Of a stretch of DNA of 64,000 nucleotides, positions 42,949 to 53,132 are shown piece after piece (within the stretch, counting starts at the first letter, position 1; each line of letters opens with the position of its first letter). The notes below the pieces were generated by a model. That model saw only the letters and a list, made by a program, of their open reading frames with translations. It ran no database searches and was not told the origin of the DNA. The stretch spans positions 3,658,001 through 3,722,000 of the forward strand of contig NZ_CP135990.1 in NCBI RefSeq assembly GCF_030315915.2, written 5' to 3'. This DNA comes from Providencia zhijiangensis (GTDB taxonomy: Bacteria; Pseudomonadota; Gammaproteobacteria; Enterobacterales; Enterobacteriaceae). Both the position numbers and the translations under genes were made by a program.

Positions 42949-44315
42949 TCAACAGCTTAACAGCTCGAATATTTGCGATTTTCTGGTTTACCCTCGCACT
43001 AGTATTAATGCTAGTGCTGATGGTGCCCAAGCTCGACTCTCGGCAGCTCACCGTCCTCATGGAAAGTGAGCAACGCCAAGGGGAGATGCTTGAGCAACAC
43101 ATCGAAGCCGAACTTGCGCAAGCACCGATGAACGACCTGCTTTGGTGGCGACGGATTTCCAACGCCATCAAAAAATGGGCGCCCCCAGGGCAACGGCTGA
43201 TTATCGTGACCAGTGAAGGCCGAGTGATTGGTGCGATGCCGAGTGAAATGCAGGTGATCCGCAACTTTATTGGTCAATCTGATAATGCCGACCATCCGAA
43301 GAAGAAAAAGTACGGACGCGCAGAAATTCTGGGTCCATTTTCCATTCGAGACGGTGAAGATCACTACCAACTCTATTTAGTTCGCCCGGCAAGCAGCCCA
43401 CAATCAGACTTTATTAACCTCTTGTTTGACCGACCGTTTTTACTCTTGATTGCCACCATGCTAATCAGCGCACCATTGTTGTTATGGCTATCATGGAGCT
43501 TAGCTCGCCCTGCCCGTAAATTAAAAATGGCGGCGGACGATGTGGCAAAAGGTAACTTGCGCCCACACCCTGAGCTTGAATCTGGTCCCCAAGAATTTTT
43601 ATCAACGGGTAACAGTTTTAACCAGATGATCAGTGCGTTAGATGGTATGGTTACCGCCCAGCAGCGATTGATTTCTGATATTTCCCATGAGCTGCGCACC
43701 CCGCTCACGCGATTACAGCTAGCAACGGCATTATTACGCCGCCGTCATGGTGAGAGTAAAGAGCTGGAGCGCATCGAAACAGAAACTCACCGTTTAGATA
43801 GCATGATCAATGATTTGCTGGTGCTCTCTCGCAGTCAGCATAAAAATGAAATTCTTCGCGAACACATCAAAGCCGATGAGTTGTGGGGAGATATTCTGGA
43901 TGATGCAAGCTTCGAAGCGGAGCAGATGAACAAAACGCTGGATGTCACCTCGCACCCAGGTTCATGGCCGTTATATTGCAATCCATCCGCCATTGGTAGT
44001 GCATTTGAAAACATCGTGCGTAACGCGCTACGTTACTCAAACACCCATATTGCGGTTGATTTCAAAGAAGAAAATAACGGTATTTTGATCACTGTTGACG
44101 ATGATGGCCCGGGGGTTAGTCCTGCTGACCGTGAGCATATCTTCCGACCGTTCTATCGCACCGATGAAGCTCGCGACAGAGAAACCGGTGGTACAGGGCT
44201 TGGCTTAGCGATTGTTGAAACAGCAATTTCCCAACATAAAGGCTGGGTGAAAGCTGACGATAGCCCACTAGGTGGATTACGCCTACAGATTTGGCTGCCA
44301 GAACACGGACGCTAA
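42945..44315 (+). CDS. cpxA: Envelope stress sensor kinase CpxA
   Basis: Membrane sensor histidine kinase/phosphatase of 456 residues. It has a first span near residues 8-28, a periplasmic sensor domain, a second span near 165-185, HAMP, an H box with His248 (ISDISHELRTPLTRL, the same number as in E. coli) and N, F and G boxes (NIVRNALRY, DDDGPGV, TGGTGLGLAIV). It is co-transcribed with cpxR. The polysaccharide locus starts about 780 bases downstream. Confidence 0.98.
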   Translation: MINSLTARIFAIFWFTLALVLMLVLMVPKLDSRQLTVLMESEQRQGEMLEQHIEAELAQAPMNDLLWWRRISNAIKKWAPPGQRLIIVTSEGRVIGAMPSEMQVIRNFIGQSDNADHPKKKKYGRAEILGPFSIRDGEDHYQLYLVRPASSPQSDFINLLFDRPFLLLIATMLISAPLLLWLSWSLARPARKLKMAADDVAKGNLRPHPELESGPQEFLSTGNSFNQMISALDGMVTAQQRLISDISHELRTPLTRLQLATALLRRRHGESKELERIETETHRLDSMINDLLVLSRSQHKNEILREHIKADELWGDILDDASFEAEQMNKTLDVTSHPGSWPLYCNPSAIGSAFENIVRNALRYSNTHIAVDFKEENNGILITVDDDGPGVSPADREHIFRPFYRTDEARDRETGGTGLGLAIVETAISQHKGWVKADDSPLGGLRLQIWLPEHGR

Positions 44316-44327
44316 TCTTACATTATG

Positions 44328-44362
44328 AAGGTCTTTGGTACCCATGTGCCAAAGACCTTTTT
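44328..44362 (+). terminator. cpxRA terminator
   Basis: Stem AAGGTCTTTGG / CCAAAGACCTT with a 10-base loop and a T run right after cpxA. Confidence 0.9.
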
Positions 44363-44704
44363 ATATATCAGCCATATATTCCTATTCTATTTCGCCTAAT
44401 ATCCACTTCCCTACTCAATCTGACAGATAATTAACTTATTCATATTCACAAACAGTAATGAAATTAGTATCTCAAACATTTTTCGATATTTGCCCCTACG
44501 GGTTTACCACATATACTTGTAAGTCAGAAATAGCTCAGACAATTCTTATAAATATTATATTTCAGTGATTATATCGTTATTCGAGTAATTACCTTTTTCT
44601 ACACCACAAGTGCGTGTTCTATTTATATATTAATAACATACATCAAGTTACGACTGTTGATTATCATTATTTTTTATACTATCTAGCCGTATGGATGCTT
44701 TTTC

Positions 44705-44734
44705 TTGACTATCAGGTTATCCGCTAAGTATAGA
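44705..44734 (+). promoter_or_regulatory. Candidate sigma-70 promoter of the O-antigen operon
   Basis: TTGACT at 44705 and TATAGA at 44729, separated by 18 bases, lie about 360 bases ahead of the first gene, a usual distance for JUMPstart-preceded operons. Confidence 0.45.
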
Positions 44735-45057
44735 TACCAACCAAAGCAATATACCGCCAAATGTGAAATTAATGATTTTTGATAGAGCTATATATTAAGA
44801 AGTCACTTAATGGTTTCAAAAAAGTGATCAGAAGATTACAGGCAAAGTCGTGATTTTTAGGCGTCTCACACCGATAGTCACCCCGAAACTTTAGTGCTAT
44901 TATTAAGGGCTTTTGATTGATTGTGCTTACGGCACGAGTCAACCGATAAGGGAAGACTATCATAAGCAGTGTTTATCAATTGAGCATTTTTACAAAAAAT
45001 GCAGTGTTTTCAATTAATAAACACTAAATTTTGAAATTCAATGGCGCTCTGGGACCC

Positions 45058-45085
45058 GATAACCCAGTGCGGTAGCTATGGGTTA
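45058..45085 (+). promoter_or_regulatory. ops/JUMPstart-type element within an inverted repeat
   Basis: GCGGTAGCT at 45069-45077 matches the core of the ops sequence (GGCGGTAGCGTG) that recruits RfaH to paused polymerase. It lies in the loop of an inverted repeat TAACCCA...TGGGTTA, 12 to 40 bases before the first gene. RfaH antitermination of the whole locus is inferred. Confidence 0.7.
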
Positions 45086-45096
45086 AAATATTCATC

Positions 45097-45708
45097 ATGC
45101 GAAAAATTTTACTACTTGATATATGTGGAACTATAACAAAAAAAAATACGACAATTGATTTTATACAGTCTTTAGGGAAAGATCTTCATTGGAGCAAAGT
45201 ATTATATGGTAGGATTTTATGGCGTTTATTTAAGAATGACTATTTACGACGCCAATATATAAAAATGTTAGCTGGATATTCCCAAGATGAATTATCTGAC
45301 TTAGCAGAGAAATACATCGAGAACCTTGAACTAGATGATACCATACTTAAATATGTAAGCTATCTTAATTCCGCCAATTTCCATTTAATATTTATTTCTG
45401 CCACACTAGATAATATTACATCGGCTCTTTCAAAAAAATTTAATGCTAATGGAATCATATCAAGCAAACTTGAATATGAAAATTCCATATGCACAGGAAA
45501 ATTATCAAGAGATGTCTTAGATATGAAAGAAAAACATATAGAATCAGATATAATAAACCCAAAGAATTTAACTTGTTTAATCACAGACAATTATGGTGAT
45601 TATGCTCTCTCTAAAAAATGTACTATTACATTCGCTGTATCCAGAAGTAAGAAATCAGATATGTATTGGTTGAACAAAGAAGTAAATCTTATAAAGAGAC
45701 ATTCCTAA
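45097..45708 (+). CDS. HAD-superfamily phosphatase-like protein with DxCGT motif I
   Basis: A 203-residue protein resembling HAD subfamily IB (phosphoserine phosphatase-like). Motif I is LLLDICGTIT: the nucleophile Asp8 is present, but the usual second Asp (DxD) is Cys10. Motif II Ser is in FISATLDN, and motif IV is LITDNYGDYA (two Asp four apart). A helical cap lies between them. The stop codon overlaps the start of the next, UbiA-like, gene. HAD and UbiA domains are also known as fusions, so the two probably act together. Possible role: dephosphorylating a lipid- or glycan-linked sugar phosphate such as ribose 5-phosphate. This is not demonstrated. Confidence 0.7.
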   Translation: MRKILLLDICGTITKKNTTIDFIQSLGKDLHWSKVLYGRILWRLFKNDYLRRQYIKMLAGYSQDELSDLAEKYIENLELDDTILKYVSYLNSANFHLIFISATLDNITSALSKKFNANGIISSKLEYENSICTGKLSRDVLDMKEKHIESDIINPKNLTCLITDNYGDYALSKKCTITFAVSRSKKSDMYWLNKEVNLIKRHS

Positions 45709-46502
45709 TGCTATTGTTTTTCATACCATTTTTATATACATATTTAACCAGATTAAAAAGCTTTTCCGCTTTAATATCTTGGTTCTTTATTTACCCATCA
45801 CTTTTAGCTTTATATCTTTTTTCTACAACATCGCAGTCACATTGGCAAGTTTTCTTACTTTCAATCATATTGACCTACAATCTATATGAAGTGGGATACA
45901 TTCAGAATGACGCTGAAACCATAAAAAAGGAAAAATCGCCTACCATACGCTTATCCCCCCCAAAACTCAATTTTTATAAAGATAATAAGTATTATATTTA
46001 TTCATTCCGGATTTCATTATCTATACTTATATCTATAATACTCTATAATGTATATGAATTATGTCTCTCGTTAATATTTTTCCCTTATTTGATAATATTA
46101 CTTTACCTTATATATAATAATATTAGAAATCGCTTTAATTTGTTATTCCACTTTTTTTTGGTCATCATGAGATACTCTTCCCCTATTTTACTATCTCTAA
46201 ACTCAATATCATTAGAAGTAATATTCCAGATTATTTTGCTCTTCCCTTTACTAAACCTAATCGAACGTAGTGGAGAAAAGCGATTTGATTTCAACCTATT
46301 GATTAAATTAGTAACATATAGAGCATCCTTTAGAGCCTTATATTACTTTCTTCTATGTGTTTTCTTACTAGTTGCTGCATTAATTAATAACACTAGTCCA
46401 TATAGCGCATTAATTTTATGTTCTTTTTATATGCTAATATACCGAACCCTATCACCCTTTGCTATTTATATTATTAGAACAGCAAAGAGATATTTCCAAT
46501 GA
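45708..46502 (+). CDS. UbiA-like polytopic membrane protein
   Basis: A 264-residue membrane protein with about eight or nine spans. Its first cytoplasmic loop has YEVGYIQNDAETIKKEKSPTIR, placed and shaped like UbiA motif I (NDxxD...D...R). A later loop has ERSGEKRFDF, like UbiA motif II (DxxGD). In both, Asp residues are largely replaced by Glu. UbiA enzymes transfer prenyl groups or, in mycobacteria, phosphoribose to a polyprenyl phosphate. The ATG at 45708 shares a base with the HAD stop (TAATG) behind an AAAGAGAC site. An earlier in-frame start inside the HAD gene is less likely. The family is inferred from motifs only. Confidence 0.5.
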   Translation: MLLFFIPFLYTYLTRLKSFSALISWFFIYPSLLALYLFSTTSQSHWQVFLLSIILTYNLYEVGYIQNDAETIKKEKSPTIRLSPPKLNFYKDNKYYIYSFRISLSILISIILYNVYELCLSLIFFPYLIILLYLIYNNIRNRFNLLFHFFLVIMRYSSPILLSLNSISLEVIFQIILLFPLLNLIERSGEKRFDFNLLIKLVTYRASFRALYYFLLCVFLLVAALINNTSPYSALILCSFYMLIYRTLSPFAIYIIRTAKRYFQ

Positions 46503-47761
46503 AAATACTAATAACTTTCCTCGTAATATTTTCAATTTCAATACTATGCTATGATTTTTTCAAAAAACCCAAACAAGTAATATATAATCTATCTAGCTAT
46601 TCTCTATTATACGCAACCTTTTACTACGGGATTCCATTTATAAATATAGAGTTTTTATATGATTATTTTCATATAAAAATAACCTCAGAATCTTTAGTTG
46701 AATCTAGAGTATATAGTATAAATGCTTTATTTATATTTTTATTGCTATATCTTTTTCTTAGGGGTCGGAACAAGAATATAGCAATAAATAAAGAAAAATA
46801 CTTATCCTTACCACCTACATTTATACTTGTACTATTAATTTTTTTTTGCACATTAGTTTATATTTATATAATTTCAAATACTGCACCTCAATTGATAGAG
46901 AACTACACAAATCGTGTTGCCGCTCATGCTATATACTCGGTATATGAAACAGAGTTTAAAATTATCGTTGTATTTTATCTTAATCTATATTGTATTTATT
47001 TACTTTCACTTAGAGATTTTTTTTCAGGTTTTAAACGAATACTAAAATTCACTCCATTGATAGGAATTTTATGTGAGTCACTATCCGGAGGTCGTGACCT
47101 TACATTTACCTACATACTATTTATATTTATATTTGGCTCTATTAAGCATGATGATAGAAGAATAAGGTTGCACAGCTTTTTTGTTTTTATCTTAATGATA
47201 ATACTATTAACTGTACGATACTTGTTAACTAATGATAGCAATCAAAAAGATATAGAATACCATATATATAGTTATCTAGCTGAATTTTACCATACTGCAT
47301 TTACAACAAGTTATGCTATAGAATATCAACTACATGATTATCATAATGCTTTTTATTATACAATAAACCCAATATTCAAATTTATTAAGCCCTTACTGGA
47401 TTTTTTCGAGAATAGTTATTCTTTTCCTTGGTATGCAGATAGCATATCACAAAAAATTGGACGAAGCTTTGGCTTCGCCGGTAATATACTAACTGAATCA
47501 TACTATTATTATGGAACAATTGGCACTTTGCTATACCCGATTATAATTTCCTGTATAATTATAATACATAACAATAGGAAATATGTAGTCACTGGCTTTT
47601 TCTTTTTTATCATCATGGCAATAAATTTAAGACATTTTTTCAGAGGTAGTTTTTGGGATGAATATACATCATTAGTAATATGGTTTTTTATATTCAATCT
47701 ATTATTATTCATGATTTACAATAAAGAAAGATTTTTATACAGAAATGATAAGCTTATATAA
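46499..47761 (+). CDS. wzy: O-antigen polymerase (Wzy-like)
   Basis: A 420-residue hydrophobic protein with about ten or eleven spans and a long loop around residues 130-160. This is the usual architecture of Wzy polymerases, which show little sequence conservation. A short CESLSGGRDLTFTYILFIF stretch recalls the arginine-containing loop seen in some O-antigen polymerases. It overlaps the previous gene by ATGA and the flippase gene by 17 bases. The region is very AT-rich. The call rests on topology and context. Confidence 0.7.
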   Translation: MKILITFLVIFSISILCYDFFKKPKQVIYNLSSYSLLYATFYYGIPFINIEFLYDYFHIKITSESLVESRVYSINALFIFLLLYLFLRGRNKNIAINKEKYLSLPPTFILVLLIFFCTLVYIYIISNTAPQLIENYTNRVAAHAIYSVYETEFKIIVVFYLNLYCIYLLSLRDFFSGFKRILKFTPLIGILCESLSGGRDLTFTYILFIFIFGSIKHDDRRIRLHSFFVFILMIILLTVRYLLTNDSNQKDIEYHIYSYLAEFYHTAFTTSYAIEYQLHDYHNAFYYTINPIFKFIKPLLDFFENSYSFPWYADSISQKIGRSFGFAGNILTESYYYYGTIGTLLYPIIISCIIIIHNNRKYVVTGFFFFIIMAINLRHFFRGSFWDEYTSLVIWFFIFNLLLFMIYNKERFLYRNDKLI

Positions 47762-48944
47762 TATACTAATGAGAGGGTTATCTATCACATCAAAATTTAT
47801 CTTGATGATCTATTTAAGCAAGGAGTATGGATTAGATGTAATAGGGAAATATGGAATAATTATTTCATCAATTAGCTTTATCGTTTATTTATCTGGAGCT
47901 GAACTATATTCAGTACTCATCCCTAGATATGGGAAAAATATAAAGAAAGATAACTTCTATTTTTCTAATCAACTTTGTTTTTCTGTCTTATCTTGTTTAA
48001 TAATTTTCACTTGTTCTATTTTATTCATTGAAAAAGATTTTTATCTCTTTACAATATTCCTTGTTGCTTTGGTAGAAGTAATTTCCCAAGAGATTTACAG
48101 GCTTTTATTAATTAATGGAAAGGCATTTGCATCAAATGTATTAGAATTTATTAAATCTGGCTCATGGGCTTTTTTTTCACTCATATGTATTTATATATAC
48201 TCATTTAATGACCCTCTTTTTCTAATTTTAGTTTCTTGGTTTATATTTGATGTTATTGGAGTGGTAATTTTTTTAAAGTATTTAAAAAGTAAACAAGGAT
48301 TGATATTTTCATATCACCATATCCGTTTTAATTTTCTAAGAAATTGTATTCCCCATGCAATCCCTTTATTTTCAGGTGCTATTTTAATTAGAATCACCGT
48401 CACATTAGACAAGTTAATTCTCAGTTATTTTACATCTTTAGCAAACGTAGGAGTTTACACATTTTTCGTTAGCATATCTAATGCATTTCAAGCTATTATA
48501 GATGCTGGCTATGTAAGCCGAATTTATAAGAGTGTGATACTTTCTTCGTTAAACAACAATATGAGAGATTTTCTCATAACTTTAGCAAGAGTATTATTTA
48601 TTTGTATAATTTCAATAATTCCGCTATCTATCTCATCATATTTGTTTTTCATGGAATTTAATTTTAATGAATATAAGGAAAATATCGCCCTACTTATCTT
48701 GATACTGTTATCCGCAACTTTTTTCTCAGTGAATAATATTATTAAGCTTTTCTTATCTTCAATGAAGAAAACAAAGCCAATATTTATTTCCAGTTTAATT
48801 TCATTTATTGCCTTTATCGCTCCTTGCTTTTTTTTATCTCTACACTTATTTCCAGCAAATACTTTGATGTCATTTTGCTTAATATTTTCGTCTCTAACTT
48901 ACATGATCACGAGCTTAATTTTTATTAAAAGGTATTCTAAATGA
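47745..48944 (+). CDS. wzx: O-antigen flippase (Wzx-like)
   Basis: A 399-residue member of the polysaccharide transporter (MOP/RfbX-like) type with about twelve spans. The N-terminal segment (GLSITSKFILMIYLSKEYGLDVIGKYGIIIS) is the typical first helix pair of Wzx and related flippases. It should move the undecaprenyl-linked repeat unit to the periplasmic face for Wzy. It overlaps both neighbouring genes, so the group is tightly coupled. Confidence 0.8.
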   Translation: MISLYNILMRGLSITSKFILMIYLSKEYGLDVIGKYGIIISSISFIVYLSGAELYSVLIPRYGKNIKKDNFYFSNQLCFSVLSCLIIFTCSILFIEKDFYLFTIFLVALVEVISQEIYRLLLINGKAFASNVLEFIKSGSWAFFSLICIYIYSFNDPLFLILVSWFIFDVIGVVIFLKYLKSKQGLIFSYHHIRFNFLRNCIPHAIPLFSGAILIRITVTLDKLILSYFTSLANVGVYTFFVSISNAFQAIIDAGYVSRIYKSVILSSLNNNMRDFLITLARVLFICIISIIPLSISSYLFFMEFNFNEYKENIALLILILLSATFFSVNNIIKLFLSSMKKTKPIFISSLISFIAFIAPCFFLSLHLFPANTLMSFCLIFSSLTYMITSLIFIKRYSK

Positions 48945-50017
48945 ATAATTTTTTTCCCGATGCTAACATTCTTATTGATAGCCTAACTCAAGGTGGTGCT
49001 GAAAAAGTTGCTATCAATGTATCTAAAGCTTTAGATGCCAAAAGTGTAAATAATCAAATTGTCTCCATGTGTAATATAGATTTTTATCAATCAGATGTTA
49101 AAAAAGTATTCTTATCCACGCACAATAATGTTAGTCCTATAAAAAAAATCATCCTTTTGTATAAATTCTTCAACGAATCTCCAGCGACTATACTATCGTT
49201 TTCTTTGGATCTATCATTCTATTGTGTTTTATTAAAAAAACTAGGTTTAATAAAAAACAAAATCATTTGCCGATTTATTAATAATCCAACAAAAGAAGTT
49301 TCTACTGGTAAGTTTAGTAGAATAAAAAAACGCCTACTTTTTTTTGTTTTAAAAAAATCCGATGTAATTTTATGTCAATCAGACTCTATGTTAGAAACCC
49401 TTTTACTTAAGTTTAATTTCCCAAAGGAACGATTAGTCAGAATATATAACCCTGTCTATAAGGCATCGAACCTTACTTGTAAAATAAGAAATGATAACAT
49501 CCTTAGATTATTATTTGTAGGACGACTAAGTAAACAGAAAAATCTTCAGCATATAATTCTAATAGCAAATGAACTGAAGCTAAGAGATATAAAGTTCATA
49601 TTTACAATTATTGGAGATGGTGAAGAAAAAGAGATGTTGAAAAATTTAATATCCATCAACGACCTAAGTAGAAATGTGATTCTATTAGGTTCTAAGAATA
49701 ATATTGCAAAATATTATTTATGGGCTGATGCTACAATACTAACATCCCATTATGAGGGACTACCTAATGTCTTATTAGAGTCTATCTCACATGGAACTCC
49801 TTGTGTCAGCTATAACTGTAAATCGGGACCAACTGAGATTATAAAAGAGGGAGTAAATGGATTTATTATTCCAATCTATGATTATAAATTATTAGCCCAA
49901 ACACTCAATATAAAAACATTACGAAAATTGAAATCAAATTCATTATATAACTCCATAGCTGACTTTCATGTCAATACAGTTATAGAATGCTACATATCAC
50001 TAATTAAAAAAGTTTGA
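48941..50017 (+). CDS. Glycosyltransferase family 4 (GT-B)
   Basis: A 358-residue retaining GT-B glycosyltransferase. The N-terminal domain begins with a glycine-rich acceptor loop ([19 protein letters not shown]). The C-terminal domain has [27 protein letters not shown] and the E-x7-E motif in [10 protein letters not shown]. It should add one sugar to the growing O-unit on the cytoplasmic side; donor and linkage cannot be read from the sequence. It is coupled to wzx by an ATGA overlap. Confidence 0.85.
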   Translation: MNNFFPDANILIDSLTQGGAEKVAINVSKALDAKSVNNQIVSMCNIDFYQSDVKKVFLSTHNNVSPIKKIILLYKFFNESPATILSFSLDLSFYCVLLKKLGLIKNKIICRFINNPTKEVSTGKFSRIKKRLLFFVLKKSDVILCQSDSMLETLLLKFNFPKERLVRIYNPVYKASNLTCKIRNDNILRLLFVGRLSKQKNLQHIILIANELKLRDIKFIFTIIGDGEEKEMLKNLISINDLSRNVILLGSKNNIAKYYLWADATILTSHYEGLPNVLLESISHGTPCVSYNCKSGPTEIIKEGVNGFIIPIYDYKLLAQTLNIKTLRKLKSNSLYNSIADFHVNTVIECYISLIKKV

Positions 50018-50024
50018 GTTTAAT

Positions 50025-51026
50025 ATGAAATATTTAGTCACGGGAAGTGCCGGGTTTATTGGTTTTAGATTGTGTCAAAGACTGTTAGAAAGTGGGCATG
50101 AAGTTATCGGTATCGATAATATGAATGCCTATTATGATAGAGGATTGAAACAGTCTCGACTGCATATTCTTGAACAATATCCGCAGTTCCGGTTTATTCC
50201 TCTTGATATCACTGACCGCGAAAAAGTGCTGGTGCTGTGTACTCAAGAGAATTTCGACCGCGTTATCCACCTTGCCGCACAGGCAGGGGTGCGTTACTCA
50301 TTACAAAACCCATTTGCCTATGCTGATAGCAATCTGAATGGGCATTTGGCGATTTTAGAAGGCTGCCGCCAAGCGAAAGTGAAACACTTGGTGTATGCCT
50401 CTTCAAGTTCGGTGTATGGCGTAACCGACAAAATGCCATTCACCACCGACATGTCCACCGATCACCCTATCTCATTGTACGCCGCGACCAAAAAGGCCAA
50501 TGAGTTAATGGCGCACTCTTATTCGCATCTTTATCAGCTGCCGACGACAGGCTTACGCTTTTTCACTGTGTATGGTCCGTGGGGACGCCCGGATATGGCG
50601 CTGTTTAAATTCACCAAAGCTATCTTAGCGGGTGAACCTATCGATGTTTATAATAACGGCGATCTTAGCCGTGATTTCACTTTCATTGATGATATTGTCG
50701 AAGGTGTTATCCGTGTTTCAGATATAATTCCGCAAGCAGACCCGCAAAATCGTTCTGATTCGCCAGCGCAAAGCAGCGCACCTTACCGCATTTATAATAT
50801 TGGTAATGGGCAGCCAGTGAAGCTGATTGATTTTATTTCTGCATTGGAAAATGCGTTAGGAAAAGAAGCCATTAAGAACTTCTTACCGATGCAAGCGGGA
50901 GATGTTTATACAACATGGGCAGACACCGAAGACCTGTTTAACGTCACCGGCTATCGCCCACAAGTTTCTATTGAACAGGGTGTTCAGGCATTTGTTGACT
51001 GGTATAAATCGTATTATCACCGTTAA
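50025..51026 (+). CDS. UDP-glucuronate 4-epimerase
   Basis: SDR-type NAD-dependent epimerase of 333 residues making UDP-galacturonate from UDP-glucuronate. It has [12 protein letters not shown] (NAD loop), SSSSVYG and the catalytic [25 protein letters not shown] and [22 protein letters not shown] are characteristic of the WbnF/Gla/LspL group. ugd follows 60 bases later and supplies its substrate. Base composition returns to chromosomal levels here, unlike the AT-rich genes on both sides. Confidence 0.9.
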   Translation: MKYLVTGSAGFIGFRLCQRLLESGHEVIGIDNMNAYYDRGLKQSRLHILEQYPQFRFIPLDITDREKVLVLCTQENFDRVIHLAAQAGVRYSLQNPFAYADSNLNGHLAILEGCRQAKVKHLVYASSSSVYGVTDKMPFTTDMSTDHPISLYAATKKANELMAHSYSHLYQLPTTGLRFFTVYGPWGRPDMALFKFTKAILAGEPIDVYNNGDLSRDFTFIDDIVEGVIRVSDIIPQADPQNRSDSPAQSSAPYRIYNIGNGQPVKLIDFISALENALGKEAIKNFLPMQAGDVYTTWADTEDLFNVTGYRPQVSIEQGVQAFVDWYKSYYHR

Positions 51027-51086
51027 TACTGACCATCGATATCATAAACCACCTGAAATATCCGCAGAAGGATTTGAGAGGCAAGT

Positions 51087-52253
51087 TTGAAAATAGCAAT
51101 CGCAGGTACCGGCTACGTCGGTCTGTCTAACGCCATGTTACTGTCCCAACACCACGAAGTGGTGGCGGTCGATATCATCCCTGAAAAAGTGGCGATGCTT
51201 AACAATAAGCAATCCCCGATTATCGATACCGAAATCGAACAGTTTTTAACGGAAAAACAGCTTAATTTCCGTGCAACCGAAGATAAAGTCGAAGCCTATA
51301 CTGGCGCGCAATACGTGATTGTGGCGACCCCAACAGACTACGACCCAAAAACTAACTACTTCAACACCAATTCAGTGGAATCCGTTATTCATGATGTGAA
51401 CAAACTGAACCCTGAAGCGACTATTATCGTCAAATCTACTATTCCAGTGGGCTTTACAGAGCGTCTGCGTGAAGAGTTCGGTTACACCAACGTGATTTTC
51501 TCCCCAGAATTCTTACGTGAAGGGCGTGCGCTGTGGGATAACCTGTACCCGTCCCGTATCGTGGTGGGAGAACGTTCTGAACGTGCGCAGATTTTCGCTG
51601 ACTTGCTGTTAGAAGGCGCGATTAAGAAAGATGTACCGGTGCTGTTTACAGACGGGACTGAAGCCGAAGCGGTTAAACTGTTCGCCAACACCTTCTTAGC
51701 CATGCGTGTGGCATACTTCAACGAATTAGACACTTACGCAGAAAGCCGTGGTTTGAATGCGCGTCAAATCATTGAAGGGGTTTCTTTAGACCCACGTATC
51801 GGCAGCCACTACAATAACCCATCCTTCGGTTATGGCGGCTACTGCTTACCAAAAGACACCAAGCAGTTACTGGCGAACTACGACGATGTACCGAACAACC
51901 TAATTAACGCAATTGTCGAATCTAACCGCACGCGTAAAGACTTTATCTCGGATGCGATTATTGCTAAAGCACCGCGTAAAGTGGGTGTGTATCGCTTAGT
52001 GATGAAAGCGGGCTCTGATAACTTCCGTGCCTCTGCGGTGCAGGGCGTAATGAAGCGTATCAAAGCCAAAGGGATTGAAGTGGTGGTTTACGAGCCAGTA
52101 CTCAAAGAAGAAGAGTTCTTCCGCTCGAAAGTTATCCGTGATTTAGAGACCTTCAAAGCAGAAAGCGACATTATTCTGGCAAACCGTATGGTGCCTGAAT
52201 TGGATGATGTGGCGGATAAAGTCTATACCCGTGACCTGTTTGGTAATGATTAA
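51087..52253 (+). CDS. ugd: UDP-glucose 6-dehydrogenase
   Basis: Oxidises UDP-glucose to UDP-glucuronate with two NAD. The 388 residues include the NAD loop [38 protein letters not shown] and the catalytic Cys in [11 protein letters not shown] (about C253). The start is TTG at 51087 with a GAGAGG site; the next codons ([11 protein letters not shown]) match the family N terminus. It works with the upstream epimerase to provide UDP-GalA or UDP-GlcA, and may also serve other envelope pathways. Confidence 0.96.
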   Translation: MKIAIAGTGYVGLSNAMLLSQHHEVVAVDIIPEKVAMLNNKQSPIIDTEIEQFLTEKQLNFRATEDKVEAYTGAQYVIVATPTDYDPKTNYFNTNSVESVIHDVNKLNPEATIIVKSTIPVGFTERLREEFGYTNVIFSPEFLREGRALWDNLYPSRIVVGERSERAQIFADLLLEGAIKKDVPVLFTDGTEAEAVKLFANTFLAMRVAYFNELDTYAESRGLNARQIIEGVSLDPRIGSHYNNPSFGYGGYCLPKDTKQLLANYDDVPNNLINAIVESNRTRKDFISDAIIAKAPRKVGVYRLVMKAGSDNFRASAVQGVMKRIKAKGIEVVVYEPVLKEEEFFRSKVIRDLETFKAESDIILANRMVPELDDVADKVYTRDLFGND

Positions 52254-52306
52254 ACCAACTATCTTGCTTGTGGTTTATAATTAATAACTGTTGAAGAAAA
52301 CTAAAA

Positions 52307-53116
52307 ATGGAAAACATATCAGTATTAATGTCCTTATATGAAAAGGAATCAGCTGATTATTTCGACCTTGCGATTAAAAGTTTATATAACCAAGTATATC
52401 CTGCTAAAGAAATTATTCTAGTGTTAGATGGACCTATCACTGCAAGTTTACAAAACATCATCGATAAATGGATTAACATTTTACCGATAAAGGTTATCCC
52501 ATTGAAAGAAAATCAAGGGCTAGCTAGAGCATTAAATGCAGGGCTCAAACATTGCCAATATGACTATATAGCAAGAATGGATACTGATGATATTTGTACC
52601 CCAAACCGCTTTCAAGCTCAAATTGACTTTCTAGAAAAAAATAATGATGTAGATGTTGTTGGCACTTGGATAACAGAAATTGACGAAAATAATCAGGAAA
52701 TTAGGCCTTGTGTTAAATTTCCTCTATTACATTCTGAATTATTTTCTTTCTTTAGTAAACGTGATCCCTTGGCTCATCCTACAGTCATGTTTAGAAAACG
52801 ATTTTTTACTAAATCAGGTGAATATCCAACAATTATCCCCATGGGAGAAGACACAGCCCTCTGGTTTTACGGTTTTAAAAATAATTGTAAGTTCGCTAAC
52901 ATTCCAAGTATTGGTGTCAAATTTAGAAGAACATCGGATTTTTATTTCCGCCGAGCAAATAAAGAAAAAACGATGAAATTATTGAAATATAGAGTATTCA
53001 AAATAAATAAAGAACTAGGTTATGGAATGAGTTCTAATATTTATGCATTTTTATATGCATTATTAGCGCTTTCACCAACCTTCGTGAAAAAAATAATGTA
53101 CAGATACCTTCGATAG
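52307..53116 (+). CDS. Glycosyltransferase family 2 (GT-A)
   Basis: A 269-residue inverting GT-A enzyme. It begins ISVLMSLYEKESADYFDLAIKSLYNQ, with the metal-binding motif in ARMDTDDICTPNRF and an acidic acceptor-site stretch PMGEDTALW. It resembles WbbL/amylovoran-type GT2 proteins from polysaccharide loci. It should add a second or third residue of the O-unit; specificity unknown. Composition is again AT-rich. Confidence 0.85.
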   Translation: MENISVLMSLYEKESADYFDLAIKSLYNQVYPAKEIILVLDGPITASLQNIIDKWINILPIKVIPLKENQGLARALNAGLKHCQYDYIARMDTDDICTPNRFQAQIDFLEKNNDVDVVGTWITEIDENNQEIRPCVKFPLLHSELFSFFSKRDPLAHPTVMFRKRFFTKSGEYPTIIPMGEDTALWFYGFKNNCKFANIPSIGVKFRRTSDFYFRRANKEKTMKLLKYRVFKINKELGYGMSSNIYAFLYALLALSPTFVKKIMYRYLR

Positions 53117-53132
53117 ATTATAAGGACAAATT

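Larger units (their letters stand above)
44363..45096. other. Long untranslated leader region of the O-antigen locus
   Basis: About 730 AT-rich bases without a supported gene. It contains a candidate promoter and, just before the first gene, an ops/JUMPstart-type element, both listed separately. The long leader is typical of RfaH-controlled polysaccharide operons. A minus-strand frame at 44769-44963 has no recognisable feature. Confidence 0.6.

Noticed and set aside
44769..44963. Minus-strand open frame of 64 codons in the O-antigen leader
   Set aside because: No start signal or domain; inside the untranslated leader of the operon.
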